DNA from: Lonicera japonica
Lineage: Eukaryota; Streptophyta; Magnoliopsida; Dipsacales; Caprifoliaceae
Direction of reading: 5' to 3'
Length of the DNA: 64,000 bases
Assembly: GCA_021464415.1 (NCBI GenBank)
Contig: CM038469.1
Span: forward strand, 474,501-538,500
Below the pieces are notes generated by a model. The model worked only from the letters and a program-made list of their open reading frames with translations, made no database searches and had not been told where the DNA came from. Shown here in pieces: positions 36,369 through 49,488 of the stretch (position 1 is the first letter of the stretch; every line of letters begins with the position of its first letter). The translations under genes and the position numbers were made by a program.

Positions 36369-36860
36369 TGAAATCTAATCTAATTTAATTCAATTAATTA
36401 CAACTAAAATTCTCCTTGTCGTTGAATTGAGAGAGGCGATAAACAAAACAGGAAAAGGTAGAAGAGAAGAGGAAAGAGACATAGGTGGAAATGGTAGGAG
36501 GAGGAAGAGGAAAACCGAAGTGATAGCGAAGGAGAATTATCCGTTCATTTTTTTTTCCCTTTTTCCTTTTTTAACTTGTGTTTATTTTGATCTGTTTCTA
36601 TTGATTGGAAATTGAAACTGAAAATTGGAGAGAGAGAAAGAGGATATGAGAAGCATCATAAGGATGCAGTGCGAGGAGTTTTTCTTGGGTGGGAGAAAAG
36701 TTCGTTGGTTTTGGCTCCCCTTATTAGCGCCAGAGTTAGTTAAGTTCATTTTTGACCATTCAATATTGACTCTTTCTTTCTTTCTTTTCTTCTTCTTCTT
36801 CTTCATTTTTTTTTATTTTTAGATTAGAAAATTAGTATTTAGCCCAATTTTATAAGAGTA
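36369..36860 (-). promoter_or_regulatory. 5' leader and likely promoter of EXO70
   Basis: On the sense (minus) strand this is a pyrimidine-rich leader (CT-rich at 36430-36530 and 36620-36650) with A-rich blocks upstream. A possible TATA box (TATAAAA, minus strand, 36848-36854) lies about 480 bp before the ATG. The transcription start is not known. Confidence 0.35.
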
Positions 36861-37600
36861 TTTTTACTCACACCCATCCCGATTTCGAAATTAGTACTTA
36901 ACCCAGTTTTTTGTTTTTACCCCAACTATTTTGCATTCGGCCCAATTTTTTGTTTAATTTTTTTCAATATTATTAATTATAATATGACAGCATTGCCCTT
37001 ATTATTTATCTTGTTGTAATAGCCATGAAATTGTGCCATATACTACTTTTCTAAATATAAAATAATTTTTATCCTAAAGATAAGTACTAGTAGCTCTATC
37101 ACATATAAAGTGGTTGAAATGATGCTTCTCTCTAATACTTTTCTATGCAAAAGAAATTATTTTCCCATTGATATACATTCAACAGGAGGATACAAGGTAT
37201 AATGTATAACGAGATTACCATGCAGAATTCCTTTCCTTATTCATACGTTTTCCCCTTGTATAAAATTAATTGCAGCCTTATTCTTTCTTCATGCTCCGTC
37301 TCCAACTCTTCTATAGTGAACCATCCAACCTCAATCCCTACATCTGTATATGTATACATATTTATACATATATATATATACATGTTTATACATTGTGATA
37401 ATGATAAAGATGATGATGGAGGTTTTTTAGAGTTTTATCACAATCATAACAAGTGGAGATATGCTCGTATTATTGTTGGCATTGTTGGTACGCCACTAAA
37501 ACTCTTTTCCTGATAATTTTATTTTATTTATATATATACATCATGGAAAGACATATTAGGGTATTTTATTATATTTATATATATATACATCATGAAAAGA

Positions 37601-37940
37601 CATATTAGGATTGTTAGTAATATGTTTTTTTAACATGTGTACATTCTAATGTCTTTGATTTTAAGTAATTTTTTATATTTAGTTGTTAGTGTATGTTAGG
37701 AGCACAAAAAAATTAGGATTTCTAGTAATTTTTAAATTAAATTTAAGTTCTAATATATCTTTGAACATGTTTGATTCCTTTATATATCATAGAAATACAT
37801 ATTAGGGATGTTAGTAATATGTCTTTTTAACATGTGTGCATTTTAATATGTCTATGATTCTCCATATTTTTTTATTTTTAATTGTTAATAGTATGTATGC
37901 GGTGTTATGATTTTGGATTTATAGTATTTTTGAAATTTGA
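37601..37940. repeat. Diverged tandem duplication, period about 197 bp
   Basis: The words CATATTAGG..TGTTAGTAATATGT and TTTTTAACATGTGT occur at 37601 and again from 37798. A third partial start (GACATATTAGGG) lies at about 37550. Confidence 0.7.
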
Positions 37941-38516
37941 AATTAATTTCAAGTTCCCTAATAGAATGGATGTTTCTTTTGAAATTTAGGATATTAATAG
38001 ATTTCAAAATTCAAAAGTTTGCTAGATTTTTTAAAAAAAAAACTAAATCTTAGGGATATAATTAATTTGTTTATTTGAAAAGTCAATTAAGGGTGTTTTA
38101 GGGAAAACTACACAAATATTAATATTGGAAAAAACAAAAAAAAAACAATAAATTAATAATTATCCATTCTTTTGGGTCATTTCCTAATTTCCCTAAATAG
38201 ATGGGTTAAATGCAAAACTATTTTAAAAAAATGAGCTGAAAACAAAAAGCCCCTTTTATTTTTAGTTTTTCAGCCCAATTTTATTTCAGTTTTAGAAACA
38301 CCATCAATATATATATATATATATTATATCTTTGCGCGAATATAATATATCCTTAGAAAAAGATAGACTCATTTTTTACTAGCCTCTCTACTTGTATGAA
38401 ATGTGTCACAATCTATGAAGTATGGACACCGTATAAGAATTGCATTTCTACACGATATACGTTTCACAAATTTTTCAAAATATAGGATACAATACGTGGG
38501 GTTATGTTCTTAATTA

Positions 38517-38552
<36 letters not shown>

Positions 38553-38842
38553 AAATAAATATTATAAATATTTAAGAATTCAATAAAATAAAACTAAATT
38601 GCATCAATAATCTAAATACTATACATGATTTTTATCACCACTCACCACATAATTAAAATATAGAGCATATATAGATTAAATTATTTTATAGAATAATACA
38701 AAACAAAAGAGAGAAAACAAAAGGGGAGCGTACAGATAACCGGTCAAAATCGATATTAACTTGACATGTATATATATAGGGCAAATATCTCATGCGCACC
38801 ACTATTCACGGACCGTCCGTATGGACTGGCCCGTTTGGCACG

Positions 38843-38939
38843 CTTCCCGATGGAATTTTTTGATGAAATTTTGTGGGGATGTTCTTCATCGTGTGTAGAA
38901 CATCTCCACCAAATTTCATCAAAAAATTCAACCGGGAAG
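38843..38939. repeat. 97-bp foldback with 43-bp arms
   Basis: The left arm (38843-38885, CTTCCCGATGGAATTTTTTG and on) pairs with the right arm (38897-38939) across an 11-nt loop with only a few mismatches. RNA from either strand would form a long hairpin. It may be the middle of a larger foldback transposon or a small-RNA precursor; neither is shown. Confidence 0.85.
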
Positions 38940-41416
38940 TAGGTTAACTACATGATTGAAAAAAACTGGTCCAGAAATAGATATATAAAATCCAATGAAG
39001 CTCCCTATATATAAGCTCCAAAAAATCCATATATATAAGCTCCCTATATATATATATATATAGTGATTTATATTATATTAAAATGGCAAAGAATTAAAAG
39101 ATCAAACTATATATATGGATCCACGTGCATATAACCCCCTTGGTACTTTCTAGCAAGCGCCGTCAACGGGAGCGCTAAACGTTAGCGATCGAGGAGATGG
39201 ACTACCTTTTAAGAACAAGTTTAGAGTGATCAGATTTTATTTTCTTTAACTTTTATTGTTGTAAAAACAATAATTAAAATTAAACTTATACCATATTATT
39301 CAGGGAAGAAATATTTCAAGTATCAACGAGCTTATTTCGTATACTTAACTATCCAGTTTATCCTCGCAATTTGTTATTTAATTATTATTATTACTATTAT
39401 TTTTAAAAAAAGTATTTCTTATAACAAGAATCAAACCATTTCTCTTAGATAATCTATAATTTTTAATATTTGACAGATATTTTTGAATTTTATTAAAAAT
39501 TTCTTAAAATTTTAACACATGCAAATATATATATTTATATCTTTTATGCAGATGGTCTAGTAATCTTAAGCAATAAAAAATCTAAAAATAATTGCTAAAT
39601 AATTTTTCAAAATTTTACAAAAATAAAATATTGGTGAGTTCAGAGGCACCATTTCCAGTTTGGGACACCAAACCAAACCGATGGCTGCCGACGGTTCGGG
39701 TTACGTGTCTTTAGGCCTAACTGGAGATTTAGTTGGCCTCATCACACATTAAAAATTACATAATGGGCCCACTTTAATTTTGTAAACTGGATATGGAATA
39801 TTCTTATTTTGTAATTGAATGGACCCATCATTCCTACTTACTACAACAAAAATCCATCTTTACTTTCTATCATAAAATTCATCCTTTATTTCTATCACAA
39901 AATTAATTGTGTGAAGTTTAATTTGAAACCCTAATGGCAAAATAGTGTTCCGTTTCTCCCTTTCTTCTTATAACAGTGGACTCCCAATTTTAGCGCCAAA
40001 ATGGATAGCAAAAATAGAGTGAAGGTCCCTAATTGTCTTTTGTCCAAAATACCCTTTCTAATTGCACACTCAATTTGCTCGTGTGGTCGGAGGTTTTGAA
40101 AAATAGCCAGAAATAGAGCATTGAGATAAATTGATATAATTTGTATATATAGGGTGCAACGTGTTGATACATTCTTTTAATTTGGGATGCATTAAAGTCA
40201 TTTAATCTAATAATAAATTTGAATATTTAATCATTAGTTATAAATAAATATAGTAGTAGTTATCACTTATTCTCAACACAATATCTAAATATTTAGAAAA
40301 TTATAGTTGTTTAGAAATAAATACTAGTGTTATAGGTATTATCTGCTTACAATAGAATTGGTGCTTATATATAATATTATGGATATGTTAAGCACTTACA
40401 AAGAAAAATAAATTAAATTTTAATATACATTAAATTAAGCAAATATTCCCATGTTGTAGCTAGAGCCTTGTATTCTTTGTTTGGTCAACATGAGTGGCTT
40501 AGTGTTTGCCTTGCTTTTTATTTCGGGTGTTATTGTTAGCGATTTGAATTTATGAAATCTTTCTTCGCTTTGTAAAGAAAAAAGAGTTCTTTTTTCTTCT
40601 TAAAAATTTTATGTTGTTTAAATTATGTTGTGTATAAGAGCGTAGATGTTATTAGTCACCTAGATTAGTTTAAAGAAAGAAAATATTTTTTTTTTCAATT
40701 ATGTTTTTTCTGTTATGCATGTCCTCAATATTGAATGTAAAAAGCTACCAAATTTTAGAAAATGTATAATTTAGTAACACCAAATTTAATCTTACTTAAT
40801 TTAGAAAATTATAACGTCTCGTATTTCGTTTCCGAGCCAATTCTCCACTTCAGCCCGGTTAAGGTTTTATTACCGTTAGATCGTGAACATTGGGTTCTGA
40901 GCCTCTCGTATTTGACCCAACACATCTAGCATATCATATTAGGTATATTAAGTTTGTGAGATCAATCGTTTCATTATTCGGGTGGCCCGAATTGAAAACG
41001 GGAAGTAATTCGCATATTTTGAACTTTTCGAAAAAGTTAATTTTTGGCCAACTTTAAGAGACCATAACATCTTCGTCTGAGGTCCAAATGATTCTGTATT
41101 TGCGGCCACATCTTCATCTCAATCCCCTCTACAACTTTCATGTTTATACCAAAATCCAAATCACACTTCTTGGTGGTCGAATCACCTTGCGAAGTAAGCA
41201 AATTATTGAAATCTGGTTGTTCGAAACACTTTGGCAGAGCGCTGTCTTCGGTGAATTTCTTGGAATTATCCATCTAGAATTTGAGGAACCTTCCTCTTAG
41301 GAAGTTGTATATCTTTGAATTACCTTTCTGTGGACATAAAGATCACCTCAATCGGAGTTCTGAGCAAGAAGTTATAGCCAAAATACTAACAGTGCGCCAG
41401 ATTCACCCAAATTCAA

Positions 41417-41456
41417 CCATCAGTCGACTGATGGGGATTGATTAGTCGACTGATGG
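41417..41456. repeat. Two GTCGAC-centred palindromes
   Basis: CCATCAGTCGACTGATGG (41417-41434) is a perfect 18-bp palindrome. A second unit, TTAGTCGACTGATGG, follows. It is the same motif as in the copia-1 LTR. Confidence 0.9.
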
Positions 41457-41938
41457 GGTCTTGAACGTGATTATAAATCCAAAACATAGCATATTTCTTC
41501 CCAAACATATAAACTAACCTAGAGACCTCAGAGATGGCAATTGAGGGGAGATTTTGGGAGCTTTGGTGAGGGTTTAATCACTCCCAAACTTGATTTAACT
41601 AAATCATTTTCAAATCATCATCACCATCATCATCTTCCTCCTCAATTTATCTTCCTCCATTAATGAGGGTTTGAAGCTCTGATTTGGGAATTTCGGAATT
41701 GTGGACTCGTGGCTAGATTCATCGCTCATACGTCAGAGAAATAGCTTATCTCAGGTGGGAATACTACTATTCAAACTCAATTTCTACTCTTATATGTTGC
41801 ATCTTTATTTTTAAAGTAAATTGGGGGATTTTCCTTTAAAGATAGTTGATGTATGCATACATGGGGTATTAGGTTGTAATTTGTTGTTATTTTACTTGGA
41901 TTATACGTGTATTCGTTGCTATTTCACATTATTATTAT

Positions 41939-43265
41939 AGGGAATTAGGGCAGCAAACATGCATCACATACACAAATTTCTGCACTAATCATTAAACCCT
42001 AGGATCTATACTGTTCAATAAAATTGACAGAAGACATACCTTGTATGAGATTTCGAATTAATGCAACGAACACGGTGGATTATATCCTTCTGTTGTTGTC
42101 GTCCTAGCGTAGAAAATACGACGCCTCTATGGTATGCACGAACGATATCAGATCTTTGCTTGGTGTACTAGCACCTTTTAGGGTTCTCTCACCTATTTCG
42201 TCTTTCTTGCCTCTACAACTCCTCTTGGCGGCCAAGAAGAACAATGGTTCCCATTTAAAGGGGAACCCTAGTGAGAAACCCTAAGCAACAAAACGAATTA
42301 GGCCAAAGTCCAACTTGGTCCGTTTTCAATTCTTTTTTGATCCAACTCGTTTTGGTGTGCGACCTTGTAGGTTTATACTCTTTGGCAGTATAATTAAAAG
42401 CCCGTTTTATTATACAAATAGTAAGCGATCTCTAGTAAAACATTACTACTACCCAAAGGGTATAAAGGTCAAAACGATACAACCTTAAATTGATATACCA
42501 CATATTAACTCCTTTTGTCAACCGATATCTAGATTGAACACAAGACTAGGCAAGTGTCATTCTTGTATAGTTCAATCATTATTTCTTGATCTCTAAGTAT
42601 AATTAATCTTATACAAATGACACCTCATTTGTGCATGGCCATGCAAATATTAGTTATACTTATCAAGGGGCCCAAAGATATCTTTCTCATTATATGAGAG
42701 CGACAAATCCCATCTTGATCAACCACATACCTCTACATAGTTTATAGTATGCTTGATCATAATCTTTATAATTACTCGGTCAAGAGCAACGTTTGATGAT
42801 GCCTGACATGCTAATCCCTATGTTGGTAATCATGACGATCTCAGGTCTGAGGATAATACAATATCACTAATGGGGAACCTCACTGATGACATTATATAAC
42901 ACTCCTCACAGTGTCCCCAAAGCGGGTCGGTCCAATTCTTTGTTCCCTAACAAGTATCAATGTGTTTAGCTTAATATCTCCATATTCATGACTTGTGGAA
43001 CATAGTCATCAGCTGACACATACTCTAATCATTATATCAATGTGATACTAGATTATTGACACATGATTAGGGACATCTAAATGATATTATTCTAACATTA
43101 CTAGCATCCCACAATCAAGTCACGTACTTGATGAACTAGTATTAATATATATTATTTATTAGAGAATATAAACTAAAATGAAATAAACTTTATTAATGAC
43201 AATAAGCATAAGATATCCAAGTACAAATCATAATCTATGAATAGTCCTAGGACATATCTTTTTCA
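41939..43265 (-). mobile_element. Copia-type solo LTR nested in the gypsy LTR
   Basis: The flanking duplication ATTAT (41934-41938, 43266-43270) bounds 1327 bp that on the minus strand starts TGAAAAAGATATGTCC. It contains ATAAAGTTTATTTCATTT, a GGGATTTGTCGCTCTCATAT stretch followed by GGGCCCC, and GGGGACACTGTGAGGAG, text I know from a widespread plant copia LTR family. There is no coding sequence. The 3' end (CCCTAATTCCCT) lacks the usual CA, so the boundary may be off by a base or mutated. Confidence 0.65.
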
Positions 43266-44545
43266 ATTATGAAGAAATCTCATTATATACTAATGGAATA
43301 TAAGTTTTAGCCAATATCCATTAGCGCGTATGCGCGTATACTTAGTTTGGGACTATATACTTAGTGTTATGATTTACAAAAGAGGATACTTGTAAGATTT
43401 GCGCCTAGTACTAAGCAAATTACATGTGTATTTGCTTGGATACATGTTTTGAGTTGTTGAGGGAATTACATAATAAATATACAACTACAAAAAGCATTGG
43501 ATATATGTATATATGCTTAGTAAATGAGATGGAATTATACATATGTTAGGCTTGCTTGATGTAGATACTATACATATGCTATTGATACTTTAACATCATG
43601 ACTTTAGTATAAACCCACTCTTTTGGCAATAATCGTGTCTTCTAACTTAGCTATACATTTAATAAATGGGGAGTTTAATACATATATATACATGTATATA
43701 TATATATGATATCACTACCAAAAGTCATGATGATACTATACCCATGAGATACATCCGCTATTGAGTGGACAAATTTCTCCATGATTGATATTTTATCAAA
43801 CCAAGGGTTTATTACGAATGGATTATTAGTCCACTTATTAGAGTTGTTCATTTCATGGATATAATCATATGAGGGGTATTAGTTTCTCAAATGTCACATG
43901 TATATTTGATACATCTTAAGCTAGAAATATTCTCGTCATCGGTGAATCTATCTACCAATCCTGTATACATATTCGATTATACGTATAGCTGGTGTATAAA
44001 TCATATGTTGCTATATGAAAGCTAGATATGCTTTTGGTTTATGGAATTATTATAAAGATATGATTTCATATATATATATATATGTGTGTGTGTGTGTACT
44101 ATGAATAAGTATATTCTTTGGGAGAATACTTTATATTGATTTCTTAGTTTCGTAAGGCACTAATGGTACATGAGGTTGACCTAGACTTGGTGGCTACATA
44201 CTGTGGTACGCGTAGAGGGATCCCGCTTTATAAGCAGCATACTTTATGGTCCAGCTAGGGGGACCGCGCAAGGCGCCATACCCTGCACATCTAGGTAGTC
44301 CATGGGGGGACCCAGCCTTAGGGGCTGCATACCGTAGCCTTGGGGGCTTAGATCGCAATCGCTGTGCATAGTAGAGTAAATCCTAGATGCGTGTTGTGAG
44401 ATGAGACTGATGTTGTTTATAAGATTAGTGCCTGCTTTTCTCTATGATATATTATATTATTGTAACTTACTCATGTTTTGACGATATATTATTTATTGTA
44501 TCTTCGGGGTTGGGATAGCACTTGGCTTGCATTGCATGTAGCATG

Positions 44546-46124
44546 TGTTGGTCAAAAAACAACCTTAGAGGGGGTGAATAGGGTTTTAGAAACTTAATGC
44601 GGAATTAAAAGGTTTCAAGAAAAGTTTTAAGAATAAAATTTTAACTCAATGAATATCAAGAAAATATGCAAAGTAATCAATCTCAAGAACAAACAATAAA
44701 TATAAATGCAAGTAAATAAAGAGCTTGATTTAGAGAGATTGAACCGAGTGAGACTATGATCTTTTGTTCTCGCGGTTCGGTTGTTTAGACCATACGTCTG
44801 CACCCGGATAGTTCCCCGAGAAGTTCCACTAAAATCGATTTTCTTCCGGGTGAAAATCAAACCTTTACAAGTGTAATCTTTCTTACCTCACTCAACAAGT
44901 GTTGTTCTTCTCACAACACTCTACAAGTGTGATTCTACTCACCACACTCAACACAAGAATTAACCTTCTTGCTATCATATGAGATAAACCTCTCACAATT
45001 GATGAATAAAGATAGTTTGGTGATTCACACCAATAAACAATAACTCTCAAGTGTATTTGAAGATTACAAATGAAGCTCACACTAGAGTTATCAAGATTGA
45101 TCAATAAATAAGCTCAAAGATAAAGAATATGATCAATAAAATGAATTGAATACTTGAATAACTTTGTATATATGTAAAATGAGTTTGTAGAATGATTCAA
45201 GTGTGTTAAAACATGTCTAGGACCTCATATATATAGCTTGCAAAACCATGTGGCCGTTGGGAATGATTAAGAAAGGTTTTGGGTCAAAGGTATACATTTT
45301 CAAACTTTCCAACAGCTAGTTTTGAAAAACAATTCAAATTTGTTTTGATAATTTCTCCCAATTTGACCGTTGGATCATGCTCAAATTTTATTTAAAAGTT
45401 ATAAGAGATGTTTTCTAACAACTGCAAAAATTTCAAAATGATCGGAGTCCGGAAAGGCCTCCATCTTACCATTAGATCAAAACTGTGCGAAAATTGAGCG
45501 AATTTTAAATGTAAAATAAAAATATTTTTGCAATTTTGCAATTTAGTTCCAAATACAATTCTAATGATTTGTGAACCTCAAAGATATGTTTCTAAGATAC
45601 CTATTTTTATTAGAGATTAAAATATGATCATTTAAAATTAATATGAATTTATTTTGAAACTAAGTCTTTGTAAAATGATGTTTTTCAAATAAATTCAATT
45701 TCAAGCTTGTTTGAATCAATCTTTAAAAAATGCATTAATATGTTTGAGCCATAGAGATTGATCAATTAAGAAACTTAACATAAATCGTAAGCACTTACTC
45801 AATTATCGAATTAACGAGTCTTCGAATGTTTTGATTTGTTTCTTCAATATGATCTTCACTTGCATCATTTGCCTTGAAACTTTTTCATCTATTCCTTTGA
45901 TCTTTGATCTTCAAGAATTGCATGAGTTCATGTGAGAGTAGAGAGAATCTCGTGGAGTTGTGATACACTTGATAAGGTTTCGGTTTTAGTTCTCGAGATG
46001 CTTTGGGAAAAACAATGCAGCTTGTTAAATCGGTTTAAACTAAATACATTTAAAATACATGTAAAATACACATGATTAACTTTTTATCATTATCAAAATA
46101 AGATTAAGACCTTCTAGGTCAACA
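44546..46124 (-). repeat. 3' LTR of copia-2
   Basis: In plus orientation it starts TGTTGGTCAAAAAACAACC, with the GAGGGGGTGAATAGGG text shared with the copia-1 LTRs, and ends CTAGGTCAACA before the tract ATCTCCCCCTTTTT. Unlike copia-1 it has no GTCGAC palindrome cluster. Confidence 0.88.
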
Positions 46125-46409
46125 ATCTCCCCCTTTTTGATGATGACAACAAATTAATGTGTGTTATCAATAAATAATAATAAATAACATATAAATGTAA
46201 ATGAATAATATGCTTCCAAATTACGCATGATTGATTTATTGTTATTATCAAAATAAGATTAAGACCTTAGGTCAACAATCTCCCCCTTTTTGATGATGAC
46301 AATAAATTAATGTGTGATAACAATAACAAGCATAAATAGCATATAAATGTAAATAACTAATATGCTCCCCCTCAATTTATGCAAAGATGACAATTAAAAA
46401 GTATTGCAA
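46100..46409 (-). repeat. 155-bp tandem duplication across the LTR/polypurine junction
   Basis: AAGATTAAGACCTT...GGTCAACAATCTCCCCC occurs at 46100 and again at 46255, so the LTR start and the polypurine tract are both doubled. The copies have diverged at several sites. Confidence 0.88.
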
Positions 46410-46869
46410 ATATTTGAGATAATTTGAAAAATATTTTTTTTTAAAACAAAGCAATAAAGCTTTCAAAAGTATGAATGTAGAAAAGCATTTAAAATTTTAC
46501 CACAACACCATACACACATTTTCTCCGCCTATGGCAACATCAAAAAGGAATCTAGATCGTGCGAGGGCGGTGAATTCTTGATGCACGCGGGGGCGTTGTA
46601 TATTTTGACCTTTTGCTTTAAGAAAGCAGTTTTCCGTTTTTGAGATTTATTTTTAATGACAGATAATTATTCTTCGACTGCAAAATCATTGTTAGTTTAT
46701 AATAACATGCAAAATGAAGACTTCTAATATTAATCCAAGTCAAGCATAATTATTGATATATATATATATATTGATCAAACTAGATGTCACAAGTTCTAGT
46801 CATACCAAGTTCACGACGGATAGTACAAAAATGATCGTCCGATAGTGGTTTAGTGAAAATATTCGCAAA
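46410..46869 (-). other. Decayed region between polypurine tract and RNase H of copia-2
   Basis: No ORF. It includes an A/T-rich stretch, a GC-richer block (46555-46600) similar in position to the end of the third ORF in copia-1, and a TA run at 46758. Confidence 0.5.
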
Positions 46870-47667
46870 TTACAGTTCGGTGCTAACAAATTCAATATCA
46901 ACATCACCTTTTTGCACATGATCACGAATAAAATGATGTCTTATCTCAATGTGCTTAGTATGTGAATGTTGTATGGGGTTCTTGGTCAAGTTAATAACAC
47001 TTGTGTTATCACATTTAATGGGAATGTGGCTAAGACTAATTTCAAAGTCTTTTAGTTGTTGTTTAATATATAAAGTTTGTGCACAACAACTTCCGGCCTC
47101 CACATATTCGGCTTCGGCTATTAAAAGGGCCACCGAATTTTATTTCTTACTTGACCAAGATACTAGTGCGTGTCTTAGAAAATGACATGTGCCACTAGTG
47201 CTTTTCCTATCGATTTTGTAACCGGCAAAATCCGCATCGAAATAACTTATTAAGTCTAATGTGTTCTCTCTTGGATACCACAAACCCAAAGAACTAGTGC
47301 CGGAAAGATAATGAAATATACGTTTTACGGTGTGTTAGTGGGATTCTTTTGGATCTGCTTGGAATCGTGCGCATAGACAAACATTAAACATGATGTCCGG
47401 CCTAGAAGCCGTCAAATAAAGTAAGCTACCAATCATACCTTGATACTTCTTGATGTCGACATTCTTACCACTTTCATCTTTGTCAAGTTTCAATGTTGAA
47501 CTCATAAGCGTACTCATTGATTTAGCGCCTTCCATGTCGAACTTCTTCAAGAGTTCTTTCACATATTTCTCTTGATTGACAAAGATCCCATCTTTGCATT
47601 GCTTTACTTGCAATCCGAGAAAATAATTCATCTCTCCCATCATGCTCATCGCAAATTCCTTTTGCAT
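46870..47667 (-). pseudogene. Copia-2 RT C-terminal part and RNase H
   Basis: The 47667-47335 side encodes CMQKEFAMSMMGEMNYFLGL, VNQEKYVKELLKKFDMEGAK and SRPDIMFNVCLCARFQADP. After a break near 47330 the RNase H end follows (AEAEYVEAGSCCAQTLYIKQ, KCDNTSVINLTKNPIQHSHT, KHIEIRHHFIRDHVQKGDVD). It is joined to the upstream RT part across the CACTA insertion. Confidence 0.87.
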
Positions 47668-47949
47668 ACACACTACACCAAAAATCTGATTTTGTGACAG
47701 ATGAATTCGCTAAGTTTGTGACAGTTATTGGTAGTCACAAATTTGTTACTGCAAATGACTGTCACAAAGGTCATATTGTAATATTGGTCAAATAATGTGA
47801 CAGCTATTGACTATCACAAAGGTTATCGCAACTTGTGACAGTCAATGGCAGTCATAAGAGTTGATTTTTTTTGATATTATAAATTTGTGACTAGTGCAAA
47901 CAGTCACAAAGTAGTGTCAAATGATTTTTTATATTGTGACTGAACGAAA

Positions 47950-49488
47950 ACGATGTAATTCTATATATTATATTAATTTATCTACATAAAGCCCTAGATG
48001 ACAGATTCTCTAATTCATCCACACTCGTTGCAACCACAATCTCACCTTCACTGCCTCACTTCAGTCTCTCTCTCTCTCGCTTTCATTTTCACGGCGGCCT
48101 TACAATACCACCCATTCTCTTCTTTAACACAACATATCACCGGTTCTTTTCTCTGACACAACACAACCATTTTTCCTAATATGGATCTGGGCATTTCTCT
48201 GAATCTAGATTAGGGTGTTTATTAGGATCTGGGCATTTCTACGAATCTATCGTCGTTTCTTAGGTGATTCATCAATCTCTTATCTTCTTTCCTTTAATTG
48301 ATGAGTTTCTTTAATTGTATTAGTTTCTGCTAATGGGTTTTGATGAGCTTTGTTGATGGGTTTTGAGTGGGTTTTGGTATGAAATATAAAGGAAAAAAAA
48401 ACAAGTTCAAACACTCCATACGATTATATATGTTACAAAAATCGATTGCAAATATTCAATTGACAAGAAATAGGAAATGCATCTGTTTTTTGGGCCATTG
48501 GAAATATCCACATAAATTTCGTAAAACCATCAACAAATAATATAAAATATCTATGACCATTTGAGGAAAGAATGGGGAAGGATCCAGTGGTTCAATCTCT
48601 AAGGTAACCTTATTTTTTCTCTCTGTATTTCAGATCATGTTCCTTTAGAACTCAAATGATTTGTGCTTTTGAAAGCCAGCCCTTAGCGTGTTTGTACAAA
48701 TCTGAAATTGCTTAGTAGTATCGATCTGCTATGTATATAGTGGATATTACTCAATTTTTGACATAGATTAATATAAGTGGTTTATGTTGAAGTTCATTTG
48801 GATGTGTATTTGAATGTTACTTACAGGTAGACTATTAATCCGTTTGTATAAAATGTTTGGCAAAGAAATGGAGTTCATATGTTGTAACTAATGAATGGTT
48901 AAATTAATTTTTCTCTGCAGTACAGGCAAAAATGAAGGTGGTGAGTTTATGCTGAATTTTGGCAGAAGAATAGTTTTTATTTGTTCTTTAATCATGTACT
49001 ATTTAGGTTCCTTCAATTATCAATGGGAATGATTAGTTTCAATGGCTAACAAGGATAATTAAAGCAAGCAATACTAACTGGTAAAATTAGACTGCATTAT
49101 TTATAGTTTTCTTTGTCTTTATAATACTGTCTTAGACTTTGTATTTGTGCGCCTATTAAAGTGAAGGCAATAAAAAACTGGTAGAAATTACAGATGAATA
49201 GATAAATGAAATGATAGGATTTTGTTTCTTAAAGAACGCTCCAAGAAAATGATGATTGTAATCTTTATACAACTGATTAGCTTCTTAGTTTCTTTTATGT
49301 GAGTTTTAAAATTGTTTGTTGAGAAAGGGTTAGAAAGGATGAAAGACCCACAGCCGGAACTGATCATGGAACTACACTCTTGTTAAGTGCTTAAATTGTA
49401 AATTGTCGCATTTTCTTGGTTGCTAAAAATCTACAGGTTAACTGGATACCAAAGCAGAGAAGCTACAATGAGCATAGATGTTTATGGG
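47950..49488. other. CACTA interior, left part
   Basis: A CT-rich stretch (48061-48085) and text like a gene leader with an ATG (48181) and a 42-bp duplication of GGATCTGGGCATTTCT (48184, 48226) suggest captured promoter/5' UTR sequence. Short stretches with splice-like borders (48912-48933, and about 49320-49384 with a MKDPQPELIMELH reading) may be captured exons. I could not identify them. Confidence 0.35.

Larger units (their letters stand above)
36861..40809. other. AT-rich spacer without genes
   Basis: It contains a 197-bp tandem duplication (37601), TA microsatellites (38521, 39045), a 97-bp foldback (38843-38939) and TATATAAGCTCC repeats (about 39005-39050). No coding region is supported. 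Confidence 0.55.
40810..44545 (+). repeat. Gypsy LTR, truncated by copia-2 and interrupted once
   Basis: It starts TATAACGTCTCG (from TGTAAC/TGTAAT). The first 350 bp align with the start of the solo LTR at 58891 (shared TCGTTTCATTATTCGGGTGG-like text and GGCCAACTTTAAGAGACCAT-like text). It holds the 50-bp module at 41349, GTCGAC palindromes at 41417-41456, an inserted copia solo LTR (41939-43265) and a GC-rich block with repeated GCATACCGTAG-like words (44200-44350). Copia-2 interrupts it at 44546, so its right end lies beyond the window. Confidence 0.75.

Noticed and set aside
35887..36378. Plus-strand ORF of 163 codons, Ser-rich
   Set aside because: It is the antisense of the EXO70 N-terminal acidic tail; its serine runs come from the complement of repetitive sense codons.
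36826..38300. Possible large element with diverged inverted ends (repeated GCCCAATTTT and AACTATTTTGCAT-like words)
   Set aside because: The similarity is too short and no target duplication was found.
39839..39900. TACTACAACAAAAAT resembling a CACTA end
   Set aside because: No matching inverted end or 3-bp duplication could be found.
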